Made by a program: the position numbers and the translations under genes. From contig CM071599.1 of NCBI GenBank assembly GCA_036435485.1, positions 6,722,803 through 6,786,802 of the forward strand: a DNA stretch of 64,000 nt, given 5' to 3'. This DNA is from Saposhnikovia divaricata. Lineage: Eukaryota > Streptophyta > Magnoliopsida > Apiales > Apiaceae. Below the pieces are notes generated by a model, which was not told where the DNA came from, ran no database searches, and saw only the letters and a list, made by a program, of their open reading frames with translations. The first letter of the stretch is position 1, and each line of letters opens with the position of its first letter. Below are positions 1 to 14,191 of the stretch, in pieces.

Positions 1-2702
1 GCTCCGATTCAGTTCCGAATTACGTCAAATAAAATTACATTGAATTCCAATAACCCATAGGAACAAAATATGTAAAAATATCCCTAAAATGGTCCGACTC
101 AATTTTTAACAATATCCCGTGTACTAACCACTTTGAGGATTATCCGAAAACCGAGTTTCGATCATAACAGCTCCGATTCAGGTTCGAACCGCGTCAAATT
201 AAATTTTGTTGAATTTTAATAACCCATAGGAACAAAATATGTAAAAATATCCACAAAATGGTCCAACTTGATTTTTAACAATATCCCGTGTACTAACCCC
301 TTTGAGAATTTTCCGAAAACCGAGTTTCGATCATATCAGCTCCGATTCCTGTCCAAACTGCGTCAAATAAAATTTCGTTGAATTCCAATAACCCATAGGT
401 ACTAAATATGTAAAAATATCCACCAAATGGGCCGACTCGATTTTTAACAATAACCCGTATGCTAACACCTTTTTAGGATTATCTGAAAACCGAGTTTCGT
501 TCATACTAGCTCCGATTCGGGTCCGAATTGCGTCATATAAAATTTCATTGAATTCCAATAACCCATAAGAACAAAATATGTAAAAATATCCATAAAATGG
601 TTCGACTCGATTTTTAACAATATCCCGTGTACTAACCCCTTTGAGGATTATTCGAAAACCGAGTTTTGACTATATCAGCTCCGATTCAGGTCCGAATTAC
701 GTAAAATAAAATTTAATTGAATTCCAATAACCCATAGGAACAAAATATGTAAAAATATCCCTAAAATGGTCCGACTCGATTTTTAACAATATCCCGTGTA
801 CTAACCACTTTGAGGATTATCCGAAAACCGAGTTTCGGTCATAACAGCTCCGATTCAGGTTCGAACCGCGTCAAATAAAACTTTGTTGAATTTCAATAAC
901 CCTAAGGAACAAAATATGTAAAAATATCCACAAAATTGTCCGACTTGATTTTTAACAATATCCCGTGTACTAACCCCTTTGAGAATTTTCCGAAAACCGA
1001 GTTTCGGTCATATCAGCTCCGATTCCGGTCCAAACTGCGTCAAATAAAATTTCGTTGAATTCCAATAACCATAGGAACTAAATATGTAAAAATATCCACC
1101 AAATGGGCCGACTCGATTTTTAACAATAACCCGTATGCTAACACCTTTTTAGGATTATCTGAAAACCGAGTTTCGTTCGTATTAGCTCCGATTCGGGTCC
1201 GAATTGCGTCAAATAAAATTTCAATGAATTCCAATAACCCATAAGAACAAAATATGTAAAAATATCCATAAATGGTTCGGCTCGATTTTTAACAATATAC
1301 CATGTACTAACCCCTTTGAGGATTATTCGAAAACCGAGTTTCAGTCATTTCAGCCCCGATTCAGGTCCGAACGGCACCAAATAAAATTTCACTGAATTCC
1401 AATAACCCATAGGAACTAAATATGTAAAAATATCCACATAATGGTCCGACTTGATTTTTAACAATATCCCGTGTACTAACCCCTTTGAGAATTTTCCGAA
1501 AACCGAGTTTCGATCATATCTGCTCCGATTCCGGTCCAAACTGCGTCAAATAAAATTTCGTTGAATTCCAATAACCCAATGGAACAAAATATGTAAAAAT
1601 ATCCACAAAATGGTCCAACTCAATTTTTAACAATATCCCGGTACTAACCCCTTTGAAGATTATCCAAAAACCGAGTTTTGACTATATCAGCTCCGATTCA
1701 GTTCCGAATTACGTCAAATAAAATTTCATTGAATTCCAATAACCCGTAGGAACAAAATATGTAAAATTATCCCTAAAATGGTCCGACTCGATTTTTAACA
1801 ATATCCCGTGTACTAACCACTTTGATGATTATCCGAAAACCGAGTTTCGGTCATAACAGCTCCGATTCAGGTTCGAACCGCGTCAAATAAAACTTTGTTG
1901 AATTTCAATAACCCTTAGGAACAAAATATGTAAAAATATCCATAAAATGGTCCGACTTGATTTTTAACAATATCCCGTGTACTAACCCCTTTGAGAATTT
2001 TCCGAAAACCGAGTTTCGGTCATATCAGCTCCGATTCCGGTCCAAACTGCGTCAAATAAAATTTCGTTGAATTCCAATAACCATAGGAACTAAATATGTA
2101 AAAATATCCACCAAACGGGCCGACTCGATTTTTAACAATAACCCGTATGCTAACACCTTTTTAGGATTATTTGAAAACCGAGTTTTGTTCATATTAGCTC
2201 TGATTCGGGTCCGAATTGCGACAAATAAAATTTCATTGAATTCCAATAACCCATAAGAACAAAATATGTAAAAATATCCATAAAATGGTTTGACTCGATT
2301 TTTAACAATATCCCGTGTACTAACCCCTTTGAGGATTATTCGAAAACCGAGTTTCAGTCATTTCAGCCCCGATTCAGGTCCGAACGGCACCAAATAAAAT
2401 TTCACTAAATTCCAAAAACCCATAAGAACAAAATATGTAAAAATATCCACATAATGGTCCGACTTGATTTTTAACAATATCCCGTGTACTAACCCCTTTG
2501 AAAATTTTCCGAAAACCGAGTTTCGATCATATCAGCTCCGATTCCGGTCCAAACTGCGTCAAATAAAATTTCGTTCAATTCCAATAACCCATAGGAACAA
2601 AATATGTAAAAATATCCACAAAATTGTCCGACTCAATTTTTAACAATATCCCGGTACTAACCCCTTTGAAGATTATCCAAAAACCGAGTTTTGACTATAT
2701 CA
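1..2702. repeat. 16-mer HOR, copy 1 (2702 bp)
   Basis: Monomer starts at 2, 171, 340, 510, 679, 848, 1017, 1186, 1354, 1523, 1691, 1860, 2029 and onward read A B C D, A' B C D E F, A B C D E F. The next unit starts at 2703 with the same rare features, such as AAAATTACATTG in A, CCTGTCCAAACTG in C and GCGTCATATAAAA in D. The unit is therefore one short and two long cycles amplified as a block. Confidence 0.88.
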
Positions 2703-5405
2703 GCTCCGATTCAGTTCCGAATTACGTCAAATAAAATTACATTGAATTCCAATAACCCATAGGAACAAAATATGTAAAAATATCCCTAAAATGGTCCGAC
2801 TCAATTTTTAACAATATCCCGTGTACTAACCACTTTGAGGATTATCCGAAAACCGAGTTTCGATCATAACAGCTCCGATTCAGGTTCGAACCGCGTCAAA
2901 TTAAATTTTGTTGAATTTTAATAACCCATAGGAACAAAATATGTAAAAATATCCACAAAATGGTCCAACTTGATTTTTAACAATATCCCGTGTACTAACC
3001 CCTTTGAGAATTTTCCGAAAACCGAGTTTCGATCATATGAGCTCCGATTCCTGTCCAAACTGCGTCAAATAAAATTTCGTTGAATTCCAATAACCCATAG
3101 GTACTAAATATGTAAAAATATCCACCAAATGGGCCGACTCGATTTTTAACAATAACCCGTATGCTAACACCTTTTTAGGATTATCTGAAAACCGAGTTTC
3201 GTTCATACTAGCTCCGATTCGGGTCCGAATTGCGTCATATAAAATTTCATTGAATTCCAATAACCCATAAGAACAAAATATGTAAAAATATCCATAAAAT
3301 GGTTCGACTCGATTTTTAACAATATCCCGTGTACTAACCCCTTTGAGGATTATTCGAAAACCGAGTTTTGACTATATCAGCTCCGATTCAGGTCCGAATT
3401 ACGTAAAATAAAATTTAATTGAATTCCAATAACCCATAGGAACAAAATATGTAAAACTATCCCTAAAATGGTCCGACTCGATTTTTAACAATATCCCGTG
3501 TACTAACCACTTTGAGGATTATCCGAAAACCGAGTTTCGGTCATAACAGCTCCGATTCAGGTTCGAACCGCGTCAAATAAAACTTTGTTGAATTTCAATA
3601 ACCCTAAGGAACAAAATATGTAAAAATATCCACAAAATTGTCCGACTTGATTTTTAACAATATCCCGTGTACTAACCCCTTTGAGAATTTTCCGAAAACC
3701 GAGTTTCGGTCATATCAGCTCCGATTCCGGTCCAAACTGCGTCAAATAAAATTTCGTTGAATTCCAATAACCATAGGAACTAAATATGTAAAAATATCCA
3801 CCAAATGGGCCGACTCGATTTTTAACAATAACCCGTATGCTAACACCTTTTTAGGATTATCTGAAAACCGAGTTTCGTTCGTATTAGCTCCGATTCGGGT
3901 CCGAATTGCGTCAAATAAAATTTCAATGAATTCCAATAACCCATAAGAACAAAATATGTAAAAATATCCATAAATGGTTCGGCTCGATTTTTAACAATAT
4001 CCCATGTACTAACCCCTTTGAGGATTATTCGAAAACCGAGTTTCAGTCATTTCAGCCCCGATTCAGGTCCGAACGGCACCAAATAAAATTTCACTGAATT
4101 CCAATAACCCATAGGAACTAAATATGTAAAAATATCCACATAATGGTCCGACTTGAATTTTAACAATATCCCGTGTACTAACCCCTTTGAGAATTTTCCG
4201 AAAACCGAGTTTCGATCATATCTGCTCCGATTCCGGTCCAAACTGCGTCAAATAAAATTTCGTTGAATTCCAATAACCCAATGGAACAAAATATGTAAAA
4301 ATATCCACAAAATGGTCCAACTCAATTTTTAACAATATCCCGGTACTAACCCCTTTGAAGATTATCCAAAAACCGAGTTTTGACTATATCAGCTCCGATT
4401 CAGTTCCGAATTACGTCAAATAAAATTTCATTGAATTCCAATAACCCGTAGGAACAAAATATGTAAAATTATCCCTAAAATGGTCCGACTCGATTTTTAA
4501 CAATATCCCGTGTACTAACCACTTTGAGGATTATCCGAAAACCGAGTTTCGGTCATAACAGCTCCGATTCAGGTTCGAACCGCGTCAATTAAAACTTTGT
4601 TGAATTTCAATAACCCTTAGGAACAAAATATGTAAAAATATCCATAAAATGGTCCGACTTGATTTTTAACAATATCCCGTGTACTAACCCCTTTGAGAAT
4701 TTTCCGAAAACCGAGTTTCGGTCATATCAGCTCCGATTCCGGTCCAAACTGCGTCAAATAAAATTTTGTTGAATTCCAATAACCATAGGAACTAAATATG
4801 TAAAAATATCCACCAAATGGGCCGACTCGATTTTTAAAAATAACCCGTATGCTAACACCTTTTTAGGATTATCTGAAAACCGAGTTTCGTTCGTATTAGC
4901 TCCGATTCGGTTCCGAATTGCGTCAAATAAAATTTCAATGAATTCCAATAACCCATAAGAACAAAATATGTAAAAATATCCATAAAATGGTTCGGCTCGA
5001 TTTTTAACAATATCCCGTGTACTAACCCCTTTGAGGATTATTCGAAAACCGAGTTTCAGTCATTTCAGCCCCGATTCAGGTCCGAACGGCACCAAATAAA
5101 ATTTCACTGAATTCCAATAACCCATAGGAACTAAATATGTAAAAATATCCACATAATGGTCCGACTTGATTTTTAACAGTATCCCGTGTACTAACCCCTT
5201 TGAGAATTTTCCGAAAACCGAGTTTCGATCATATCAGCTCCGATTCCGGTCCAAACTACGTCAAATAAAATTTCGTTGAATTCCAATAACCCAATGGAAC
5301 AAAATATGTAAAAATATCCACAAAATGGTCCGACTCAATTTTTAACAATATCCCGGTACTAACCCCTTTGAAGATTATCCAAAAACCGAGTTTTGAATAT
5401 ATCAG
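2703..5405. repeat. 16-mer HOR, copy 2 (~2703 bp)
   Basis: It repeats the monomer order and diagnostic variants of copy 1 at offset 2702, with scattered single-base differences. After 5405 the order changes to ABCDEF without the leading ABCD, so the tandem 16-mer ends here. A fragment of the same class reappears at about 20830-21180 (C with CCTGTTCAAACTG, D with GCGTCATATAAAA). Confidence 0.85.
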
Positions 5406-8400
5406 CTCCGATTCAGTTCCGAATTACGTCAAATAAAATTTCATTGAATTCCAATAACCCATAGGAACAAAATATGTAAAAATATCCCTAAGATGGTCCG
5501 AATCGATTTTTAACAATATCCCGTGTACTAACCACTTTGAGGATTATCCGAAAACCGAGTTTCGGTCATAACAGCTCCGATTCAGGTTCGAACCGCGTCA
5601 AATAAAACTTTGTTGAATTTCAATAACCCATAGGAACAAAATATGTAAAAATATCCACAAAATGGTCCGACTTGATTTTTAAAAATATCCCGTGTACTAA
5701 CCCCTTTGAGAATTTTCCGAAAAACGAGTTTCGGTCATATCAGCTCCGATTCCGGTCCAAACCGCGTCAAATAAAATTTCGTTGAATTCCAATAACCCAT
5801 AGGAACTAAATATGTAAAAATATCCACCAAATGGGCCGACTCAATTTTTAACAATAACCCGTATGCTAACACCTTTTTAGGATTATCTGAAAACCGAGTT
5901 TTGTTCATATTAGCTCCGATTCGGGTCCGAATTGCGTCAAATAAAATTTCAATGAATTCCAATAACCCATAAGAACAAAATATGTAAAAATATCCATAAA
6001 ATGGTTCGACTCGATTTTTAACAATATCCCGTGTACTAACCCCTTTGAGGATTATTCGAAAACCGAGTTTCAGTCATGTCAGCCCTGATTCAGGTCCGAA
6101 CGGCACCAAATAAAATTTCACTGAATTCCAATAACCCATAGGAACAAAATATGTAAAAATATCCACATAATGGTCCGACTTGATTTTTAACAATATCCCG
6201 TGTACTAACCCCTTTGAGAATTTTCCGAAAACCGAGTTTCGATCATATCAGCTCCGATTCCGGTCCAAACTGCGTCAAATAAAATTTCGTTGAATTCCAA
6301 TAACCAATAGGAACAAAATATGTAAAAATATCCACAAAATGGTCCGACTCAATTTTTAACAATATCCCGGTACTAACCCCTTTGATGATTATCCAAAAAC
6401 CGAGTTTTGACTATATCAGCTCCGATTCAGTTCCGAATTACGTCAAATAAAATTTCATTGAATTCCAATAACCCATAGGAACAAAATATGTAAAAATATC
6501 CCTAAAATGGTCCGACTCAATTTTTAACAATATCCCGTATACTAACCACTTTGAGGATTATCCGAAAACCGAGTTTCGATCATAACTGCTCCGATTCAGG
6601 TTCGAACCGCGTCAAATAAAATTTTGTTGAATTTTAATATCCCGTAGGAACAAAATATGTAAAAATATCCACAAAATGGTCCGACTTGATTTTTAACAAT
6701 ATCCCGTGTACTATCCCCTTTGAGAATTTTCCGAAAACCGAGTTTCGATCATATCAGCTCCGATTCCGGTCCGAACTTCGTCAAATAAAATTTCGTTGAA
6801 TTCTAATAACCCATAGGAACTAAATATGTAAAAATATCTACCAAATGGGCCGACTCGATTTTTAACAATAACCCGTATGCTAACACCTTTTTAGGATTAT
6901 CTGAAAACCGAGTTTCGTTCGTATTAGCTCCGATTCGGGTCCGAATTGCGTCAAATAAAATTTCAATGAATTCCAATAACCCATAAGAACAAAATATGTA
7001 AAAATATCCATAAATGGTTCGGCTCGATTTTTAACAATATCCCATGTACTAACCCCTTTGAGGATTATTCGAAAACCGAGTTTCAGTCATTTCAGCCCCG
7101 ATTCAGGTCCGAACGGCACCAAATAAAATTTCACTGAATTCCAATAACCCATAGGAACTAAATATGTAAAAATATCCACATAATGGTCCGACTTGAATTT
7201 TAACAATATCCCGTGTACTAACCCCTTTGAGAATTTTCCGAAAACCGAGTTTCGATCATATCTGCTCCGATTCCGGTCCAAACTGCGTCAAATAAAATTT
7301 CGTTGAATTCCAATAACCCAATGGAACAAAATATGTAAAAATATCCACAAAATGGTCCAACTCAATTTTTAACAATATCCCGGTACTAACCCCTTTGAAG
7401 ATTATCCAAAAACCGAGTTTTGACTATATCAGCTCCGATTCAGTTCCGAATTACGTCAAAATAAAATTTCATTGAATTCCAATAACCCGTAGGAACAAAA
7501 TATGTAAAATTATCCCTAAAATGGTCCGACTCGATTTTTAACAATATCCCGTGTACTAACCACTTTGAGGATTATCCGAAAACCGAGTTTCGGTCATAAC
7601 AGCTCCGATTCAGGTTCGAACCGCGTCAATTAAAACTTTGTTGAATTTCAATAACCCTTAGGAACAAAATATGTAAAAATATCCATAAAATGGTCCGACT
7701 TGATTTTTAACAATATCCCGTGTACTAACCCCTTTGAGAATTTTCCGAAAACCGAGTTTCGGTCATATCAGCTCCGATTCCGGTCCAAACTGCGTCAAAT
7801 AAAATTTCGTTGAATTCCAATAACCATAGGAACTAAATATGTAAAAATATCCACCAAATGGGCCGACTCGATTTTTAACAATAACCCGTATGCTAACACC
7901 TTTTTAGGATTATCTGAAAACCGAGTTTCGTTCGTATTAGCTCCGATTCGGTTCCGAATTGCGTCAAATAAAATTTCAATGAATTCCAATAACCCATAAG
8001 AACAAAATATGTAAAAATATCCATAAAATGGTTCGGCTCGATTTTTAACAATATCCCGTGTACTAACCCCTTTGAGGATTATTCGAAAACCGAGTTTCAG
8101 TCATTTCAGCCCCGATTCAGGTCCGAACGGCACCAAATAAAATTTCACTGAATTCCAATAACCCATAGGAACTAAATATGTAAAAATATCCACATAATGG
8201 TCCGACTTGATTTTTAACAGTATCCCGTGTACTAACCCCTTTGAGAATTTTCCGAAAACCGAGTTTCGATCATATCAGCTCCGATTCCGGTCCAAACTAC
8301 GTCAAATAAAATTTCGTTGAATTCCAATAACCCAATGGAACAAAATATGTAAAAATATCCACAAAATGGTCCGACTCAATTTTTAACAATATCCCGGTAC

Positions 8401-8995
8401 TAACCCCTTTGAAGATTATCCAAAAACCGAGTTTTGAATATATCAGCTCCGATTCAGTTCCGAATTACGTCAAATAAAATTTCATTGAATTCCAATAACC
8501 CATAGGAACAAAATATGTAAAAATATCCCTAAGATGGTCCGAATCGATTTTTAACAATATCCCGTGTACTAACCACTTTGAGGATTATCCGAAAACCGAG
8601 TTTCGGTCATAACAGCTCCGATTCAGGTTCGAACCGCGTCAAATAAAACTTTGTTGAATTTCAATAACCCATAGGAACAAAATATGTAAAAATATCCACA
8701 AAATGGTCCGACTTGATTTTTAAAAATATCCCGTGTACTAACCCCTTTGAGAATTTTCCGAAAAACGAGTTTCGGTCATATCAGCTCCGATTCCGGTCCA
8801 AACCGCGTCAAATAAAATTTCGTTGAATTCCAATAACCCATAGGAACTAAATATGTAAAAATATCCACCAAATGGGCCGACTCAATTTTTAACAATAACC
8901 CGTATGCTAACACCTTTTTAGGATTATCTGAAAACCGAGTTTTGTTCATATTAGCTCCGATTCGGGTCCGAATTGCGTCAAATAAAATTTCGTTG
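4434..8995. repeat. 27-monomer tandem duplication, copy 1 (4562 bp)
   Basis: It matches 8996-13557 at a constant offset of 4562. Shared rare variants include AACCCGTAGG with GTAAAATTATCCC (4443 and 9005), CTAAGATGGTCCGAATCG, ATATCAGCCCTGATTC-like E variants, and CGTCAAAATAAAA. The boundary is inside a monomer at TTGAATTCC, where copy 2 begins in a D/A chimaera. An inner similarity at offset about 3041 (about 3800-5950 against 6840-8990) shows that the block already contained an 18-monomer duplication. Copy 1 overlaps the end of the 16-mer zone. Confidence 0.8.
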
Positions 8996-9123
8996 AATTC
9001 CAATAACCCGTAGGAACAAAATATGTAAAATTATCCCTAAAATGGTCCGACTCGATTTTTAACAATATCCCGTGTACTAACCACTTTGAGGATTATCCGA
9101 AAACCGAGTTTCGGTCATAACAG
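8955..9123. repeat. D/A chimaeric monomer
   Basis: The 5' part is type D (CGGGTCCGAATTGCG). From about 8990 it is type A (AACCCGTAGG, TATCCCTAAAATGG, CCACTTTGAGG). The total length is still 169 bp. It is the joint of the 27-monomer tandem duplication. Confidence 0.82.
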
Positions 9124-12100
9124 CTCCGATTCAGGTTCGAACCGCGTCAATTAAAACTTTGTTGAATTTCAATAACCCTTAGGAACAAAATATGTAAAAA
9201 TATCCATAAAATGGTCCGACTTGATTTTTAACAATATCCCGTGTACTAACCCCTTTGAGAATTTTCCGAAAACCGAGTTTCGGTCATATCAGCTCCGATT
9301 CCGGTCCAAACTGCGTCAAATAAAATTTCGTTGAATTCCAATAACCATAGGAACTAAATATGTAAAAATATCCACCAAATGGGCCGACTCGATTTTTAAA
9401 AATAACCCGTATGCTAACACCTTTTTAGGATTATCTGAAAACCGAGTTTCGTTCGTATTAGCTCCGATTCGGTTCCGAATTGCGTCAAATAAAATTTCAA
9501 TGAATTCCAATAACCCATAAGAACAAAATATGTAAAAATATCCATAAAATGGTTCGGCTCGATTTTTAACAATATCCCGTGTACTAACCCCTTTGAGGAT
9601 TATTCGAAAACCGAGTTTCAGTCATTTCAGCCCCGATTCAGGTCCGAACGGCACCAAATAAAATTTCACTGAATTCCAATAACCCATAGGAACTAAATAT
9701 GTAAAAATATCCACATAATGGTCCGACTTGATTTTTAACAGTATCCCGTGTACTAACCCCTTTGAGAATTTTCCGAAAACCGAGTTTCGATCATATCAGC
9801 TCCGATTCCGGTCCGAACTACGTCAAATAAAATTTCGTTGAATTCCAATAACCCAATGGAACAAAATATGTAAAAATATCCACAAAATGGTCCGACTCAA
9901 TTTTTAACAATATCCCGGTACTAACCCCTTTGAAGATTATCCAAAAACCGAGTTTTGAATATATCAGCTCCGATTCAGTTCCGAATTACGTCAAATAAAA
10001 TTTCATTGAATTCCAATAACCCATAGGAACAAAATATGTAAAAATATCCCTAAGATGGTCCGAATCGATTTTTAACAATATCCCGTGTACTAACCACTTT
10101 GAGGATTATCCGAAAACCGAGTTTCGGTCATAACAGCTCCGATTCAGGTTCGAACCGCGTCAAATAAAACTTTGTTGAATTTCAATAACCCATAGGAACA
10201 AAATATGTAAAAATATCCACAAAATGGTCCGACTTGATTTTTAAAAATATCCCGTGTACTAACCCCTTTGAGAATTTTCCGAAAAACGAGTTTCGGTCAT
10301 ATCAGCTCCGATTCCGGTCCAAACCGCGTCAAATAAAATTTCGTTGAATTCCAATAACCCATAGGAACTAAATATGTAAAAATATCCACCAAATGGGCCG
10401 ACTCAATTTTTAACAATAACCCGTATGCTAACACCTTTTTAGGATTATCTGAAAACCGAGTTTTGTTCATATTAGCTCCGATTCGGGTCCGAATTGCGTC
10501 AAATAAAATTTCAATGAATTCCAATAACCCATAAGAACAAAATATGTAAAAATATCCATAAAATGGTTCGACTCGATTTTTAACAATATCCCGTGTACTA
10601 ACCCCTTTGAGGATTATTCGAAAACCGAGTTTCAGTCATGTCAGCCCTGATTCAGGTCCGAACGGCACCAAATAAAATTTCACTGAATTCCAATAACCCA
10701 TAGGAACAAAATATGTAAAAATATCCACATAATGGTCCGACTTGATTTTTAACAATATCCCGTGTACTAACCCCTTTGAGAATTTTCCGAAAACCGAGTT
10801 TCGATCATATCAGCTCCGATTCCGGTCCAAACTGCGTCAAATAAAATTTCGTTGAATTCCAATAACCAATAGGAACAAAATATGTAAAAATATCCACAAA
10901 ATGGTCCGACTCAATTTTTAACAATATCCCGGTACTAACCCCTTTGATGATTATCCAAAAACCGAGTTTTGACTATATCAGCTCCGATTCAGTTCCGAAT
11001 TACGTCAAATAAAATTTCATTGAATTCCAATAACCCATAGGAACAAAATATGTAAAAATATCCCTAAAATGGTCCGACTCAATTTTTAACAATATCCCGT
11101 ATACTAACCACTTTGAGGATTATCCGAAAACCGAGTTTCGATCATAACTGCTCCGATTCAGGTTCGAACCGCGTCAAATAAAATTTTGTTGAATTTTAAT
11201 ATCCCGTAGGAACAAAATATGTAAAAATATCCACAAAATGGTCCGACTTGATTTTTAACAATATCCCGTGTACTATCCCCTTTGAGAATTTTCCGAAAAC
11301 CGAGTTTCGATCATATCAGCTCCGATTCCGGTCCGAACTTCGTCAAATAAAATTTCGTTGAATTCTAATAACCCATAGGAACTAAATATGTAAAAATATC
11401 CACCAAATGGGCCGACTCGATTTTTAACAATAACCCGTATGCTAACACCTTTTTAGGATTATCTGAAAACCGAGTTTCGTTCGTATTAGCTCCGATTCGG
11501 GTCCGAATTGCGTCAAATAAAATTTCAATGAATTCCAATAACCCATAAGAACAAAATATGTAAAAATATCCATAAATGGTTCGGCTCGATTTTTAACAAT
11601 ATCCCATGTACTAACCCCTTTGAGGATTATTCGAAAACCGAGTTTCAGTCATTTCAGCCCCGATTCAGGTCCGAACGGCACCAAATAAAATTTCACTGAA
11701 TTCCAATAACCCATAGGAACTAAATATGTAAAAATATCCACATAATGGTCCGACTTGAATTTTAACAATATCCCGTGTACTAACCCCTTTGAGAATTTTC
11801 CGAAAACCGAGTTTCGATCATATCTGCTCCGATTCCGGTCCAAACTGCGTCAAATAAAATTTCGTTGAATTCCAATAACCCAATGGAACAAAATATGTAA
11901 AAATATCCACAAAATGGTCCAACTCAATTTTTAACAATATCCCGGTACTAACCCCTTTGAAGATTATCCAAAAACCGAGTTTTGACTATATCAGCTCCGA
12001 TTCAGTTCCGAATTACGTCAAAATAAAATTTCATTGAATTCCAATAACCCGTAGGAACAAAATATGTAAAATTATCCCTAAAATGGTCCGACTCGATTTT

Positions 12101-13557
12101 TAACAATATCCCGTGTACTAACCACTTTGAGGATTATCCGAAAACCGAGTTTCGGTCATAACAGCTCCGATTCAGGTTCGAACCGCGTCAATTAAAACTT
12201 TGTTGAATTTCAATAACCCTTAGGAACAAAATATGTAAAAATATCCATAAAATGGTCCGACTTGATTTTTAACAATATCCCGTGTACTAACCCCTTTGAG
12301 AATTTTCCGAAAACCGAGTTTCGGTCATATCAGCTCCGATTCCGGTCCAAACTGCGTCAAATAAAATTTCGTTGAATTCCAATAACCATAGGAACTAAAT
12401 ATGTAAAAATATCCACCAAATGGGCCGACTCGATTTTTAACAATAACCCGTATGCTAACACCTTTTTAGGATTATCTGAAAACCGAGTTTCGTTCGTATT
12501 AGCTCCGATTCGGTTCCGAATTGCGTCAAATAAAATTTCAATGAATTCCAATAACCCATAAGAACAAAATATGTAAAAATATCCATAAAATGGTTCGGCT
12601 CGATTTTTAACAATATCCCGTGTACTAACCCCTTTGAGGATTATTCGAAAACCGAGTTTCAGTCATTTCAGCCCCGATTCAGGTCCGAACGGCACCAAAT
12701 AAAATTTCACTGAATTCCAATAACCCATAGGAACTAAATATGTAAAAATATCCACATAATGGTCCGACTTGATTTTTAACAGTATCCCGTGTACTAACCC
12801 CTTTGAGAATTTTCCGAAAACCGAGTTTCGATCATATCAGCTCCGATTCCGGTCCAAACTACGTCAAATAAAATTTCGTTGAATTCCAATAACCCAATGG
12901 AACAAAATATGTAAAAATATCCACAAAATGGTCCGACTCAATTTTTAACAATATCCCGGTACTAACCCCTTTGAAGATTATCCAAAAACCGAGTTTTGAA
13001 TATATCAGCTCCGATTCAGTTCCGAATTACGTCAAATAAAATTTCATTGAATTCCAATAACCCATAGGAACAAAATATGTAAAAATATCCCTAAGATGGT
13101 CCGAATCGATTTTTAACAATATCCCGTGTACTAACCACTTTGAGGATTATCCGAAAACCGAGTTTCGGTCATAACAGCTCCGATTCAGGTTCGAACCGCG
13201 TCAAATAAAACTTTGTTGAATTTCAATAACCCATAGGAACAAAATATGTAAAAATATCCACAAAATGGTCCGACTTGATTTTTAAAAATATCCCGTGTAC
13301 TAACCCCTTTGAGAATTTTCCGAAAAACGAGTTTCGGTCATATCAGCTCCGATTCCGGTCCAAACCGCGTCAAATAAAATTTCGTTGAATTCCAATAACC
13401 CATAGGAACTAAATATGTAAAAATATCCACCAAATGGGCCGACTCAATTTTTAACAATAACCCGTATGCTAACACCTTTTTAGGATTATCTGAAAACCGA
13501 GTTTTGTTCATATTAGCTCCGATTCGGGTCCGAATTGCGTCAAATAAAATTTCAATG
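8996..13557. repeat. 27-monomer tandem duplication, copy 2 (4562 bp)
   Basis: This is the second copy of 4434-8995 in direct tandem. It ends inside a D/E chimaeric monomer (13517-13685), where the array switches to the 10-mer family. One small difference from copy 1 lies at about 9812, where an F monomer reads GGTCCGAACTACG and not GGTCCAAACTACG. Confidence 0.8.
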
Positions 13558-13685
13558 AATTCCAATAACCCATAAGAACAAAATATGTAAAAATATCCAT
13601 AAAATGGTTCGACTTGATTTTTAACAATATCCCGTGTACTAACCCCTTTGAGAATTTTCCGAAAACCGAGTTTCGATCATATCAG
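13517..13685. repeat. D/E chimaeric monomer
   Basis: The 5' two-thirds is type D (CATAAGAAC, CCATAAAATGGTTCG). The rest is type E (CGACTTGATTTTT, GAGAATTTTCCG). The length is 169 bp. It joins the 27-monomer block to the 10-mer family. Confidence 0.8.
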
Positions 13686-14191
13686 CTCCGATTCCGGTCC
13701 AAACTGCGTCAAATAAAATTTCGTTGAATTCCAATAACCAATAGGAACAAAATATGTAAAAATATCCACAAAATGGTCCGACTCAATTTTTAACAATATC
13801 CCGGTACTAACCCCTTTGATGATTATCCAAAAACCGAGTTTTGACTATATCAGCTCCGATTCAGTTCCGAATTACGTCAAATAAAATTTCATTGAATTCC
13901 AATAACCCATAGGAACAAAATATGTAAAAATATCCCTAAAATGGTCCGACTCAATTTTTAACAATATCCCGTATACTAACCACTTTGAGGATTATCCGAA
14001 AACCGAGTTTCGATCATAACTGCTCCGATTCAGGTTCGAACCGCGTCAAATAAAATTTTGTTGAATTTTAATATCCCGTAGGAACAAAATATGTAAAAAT
14101 ATCCACAAAATGGTCCGACTTGATTTTTAACAATATCCCGTGTACTATCCCCTTTGAGAATTTTCCGAAAACCGAGTTTCAATCATATCAG

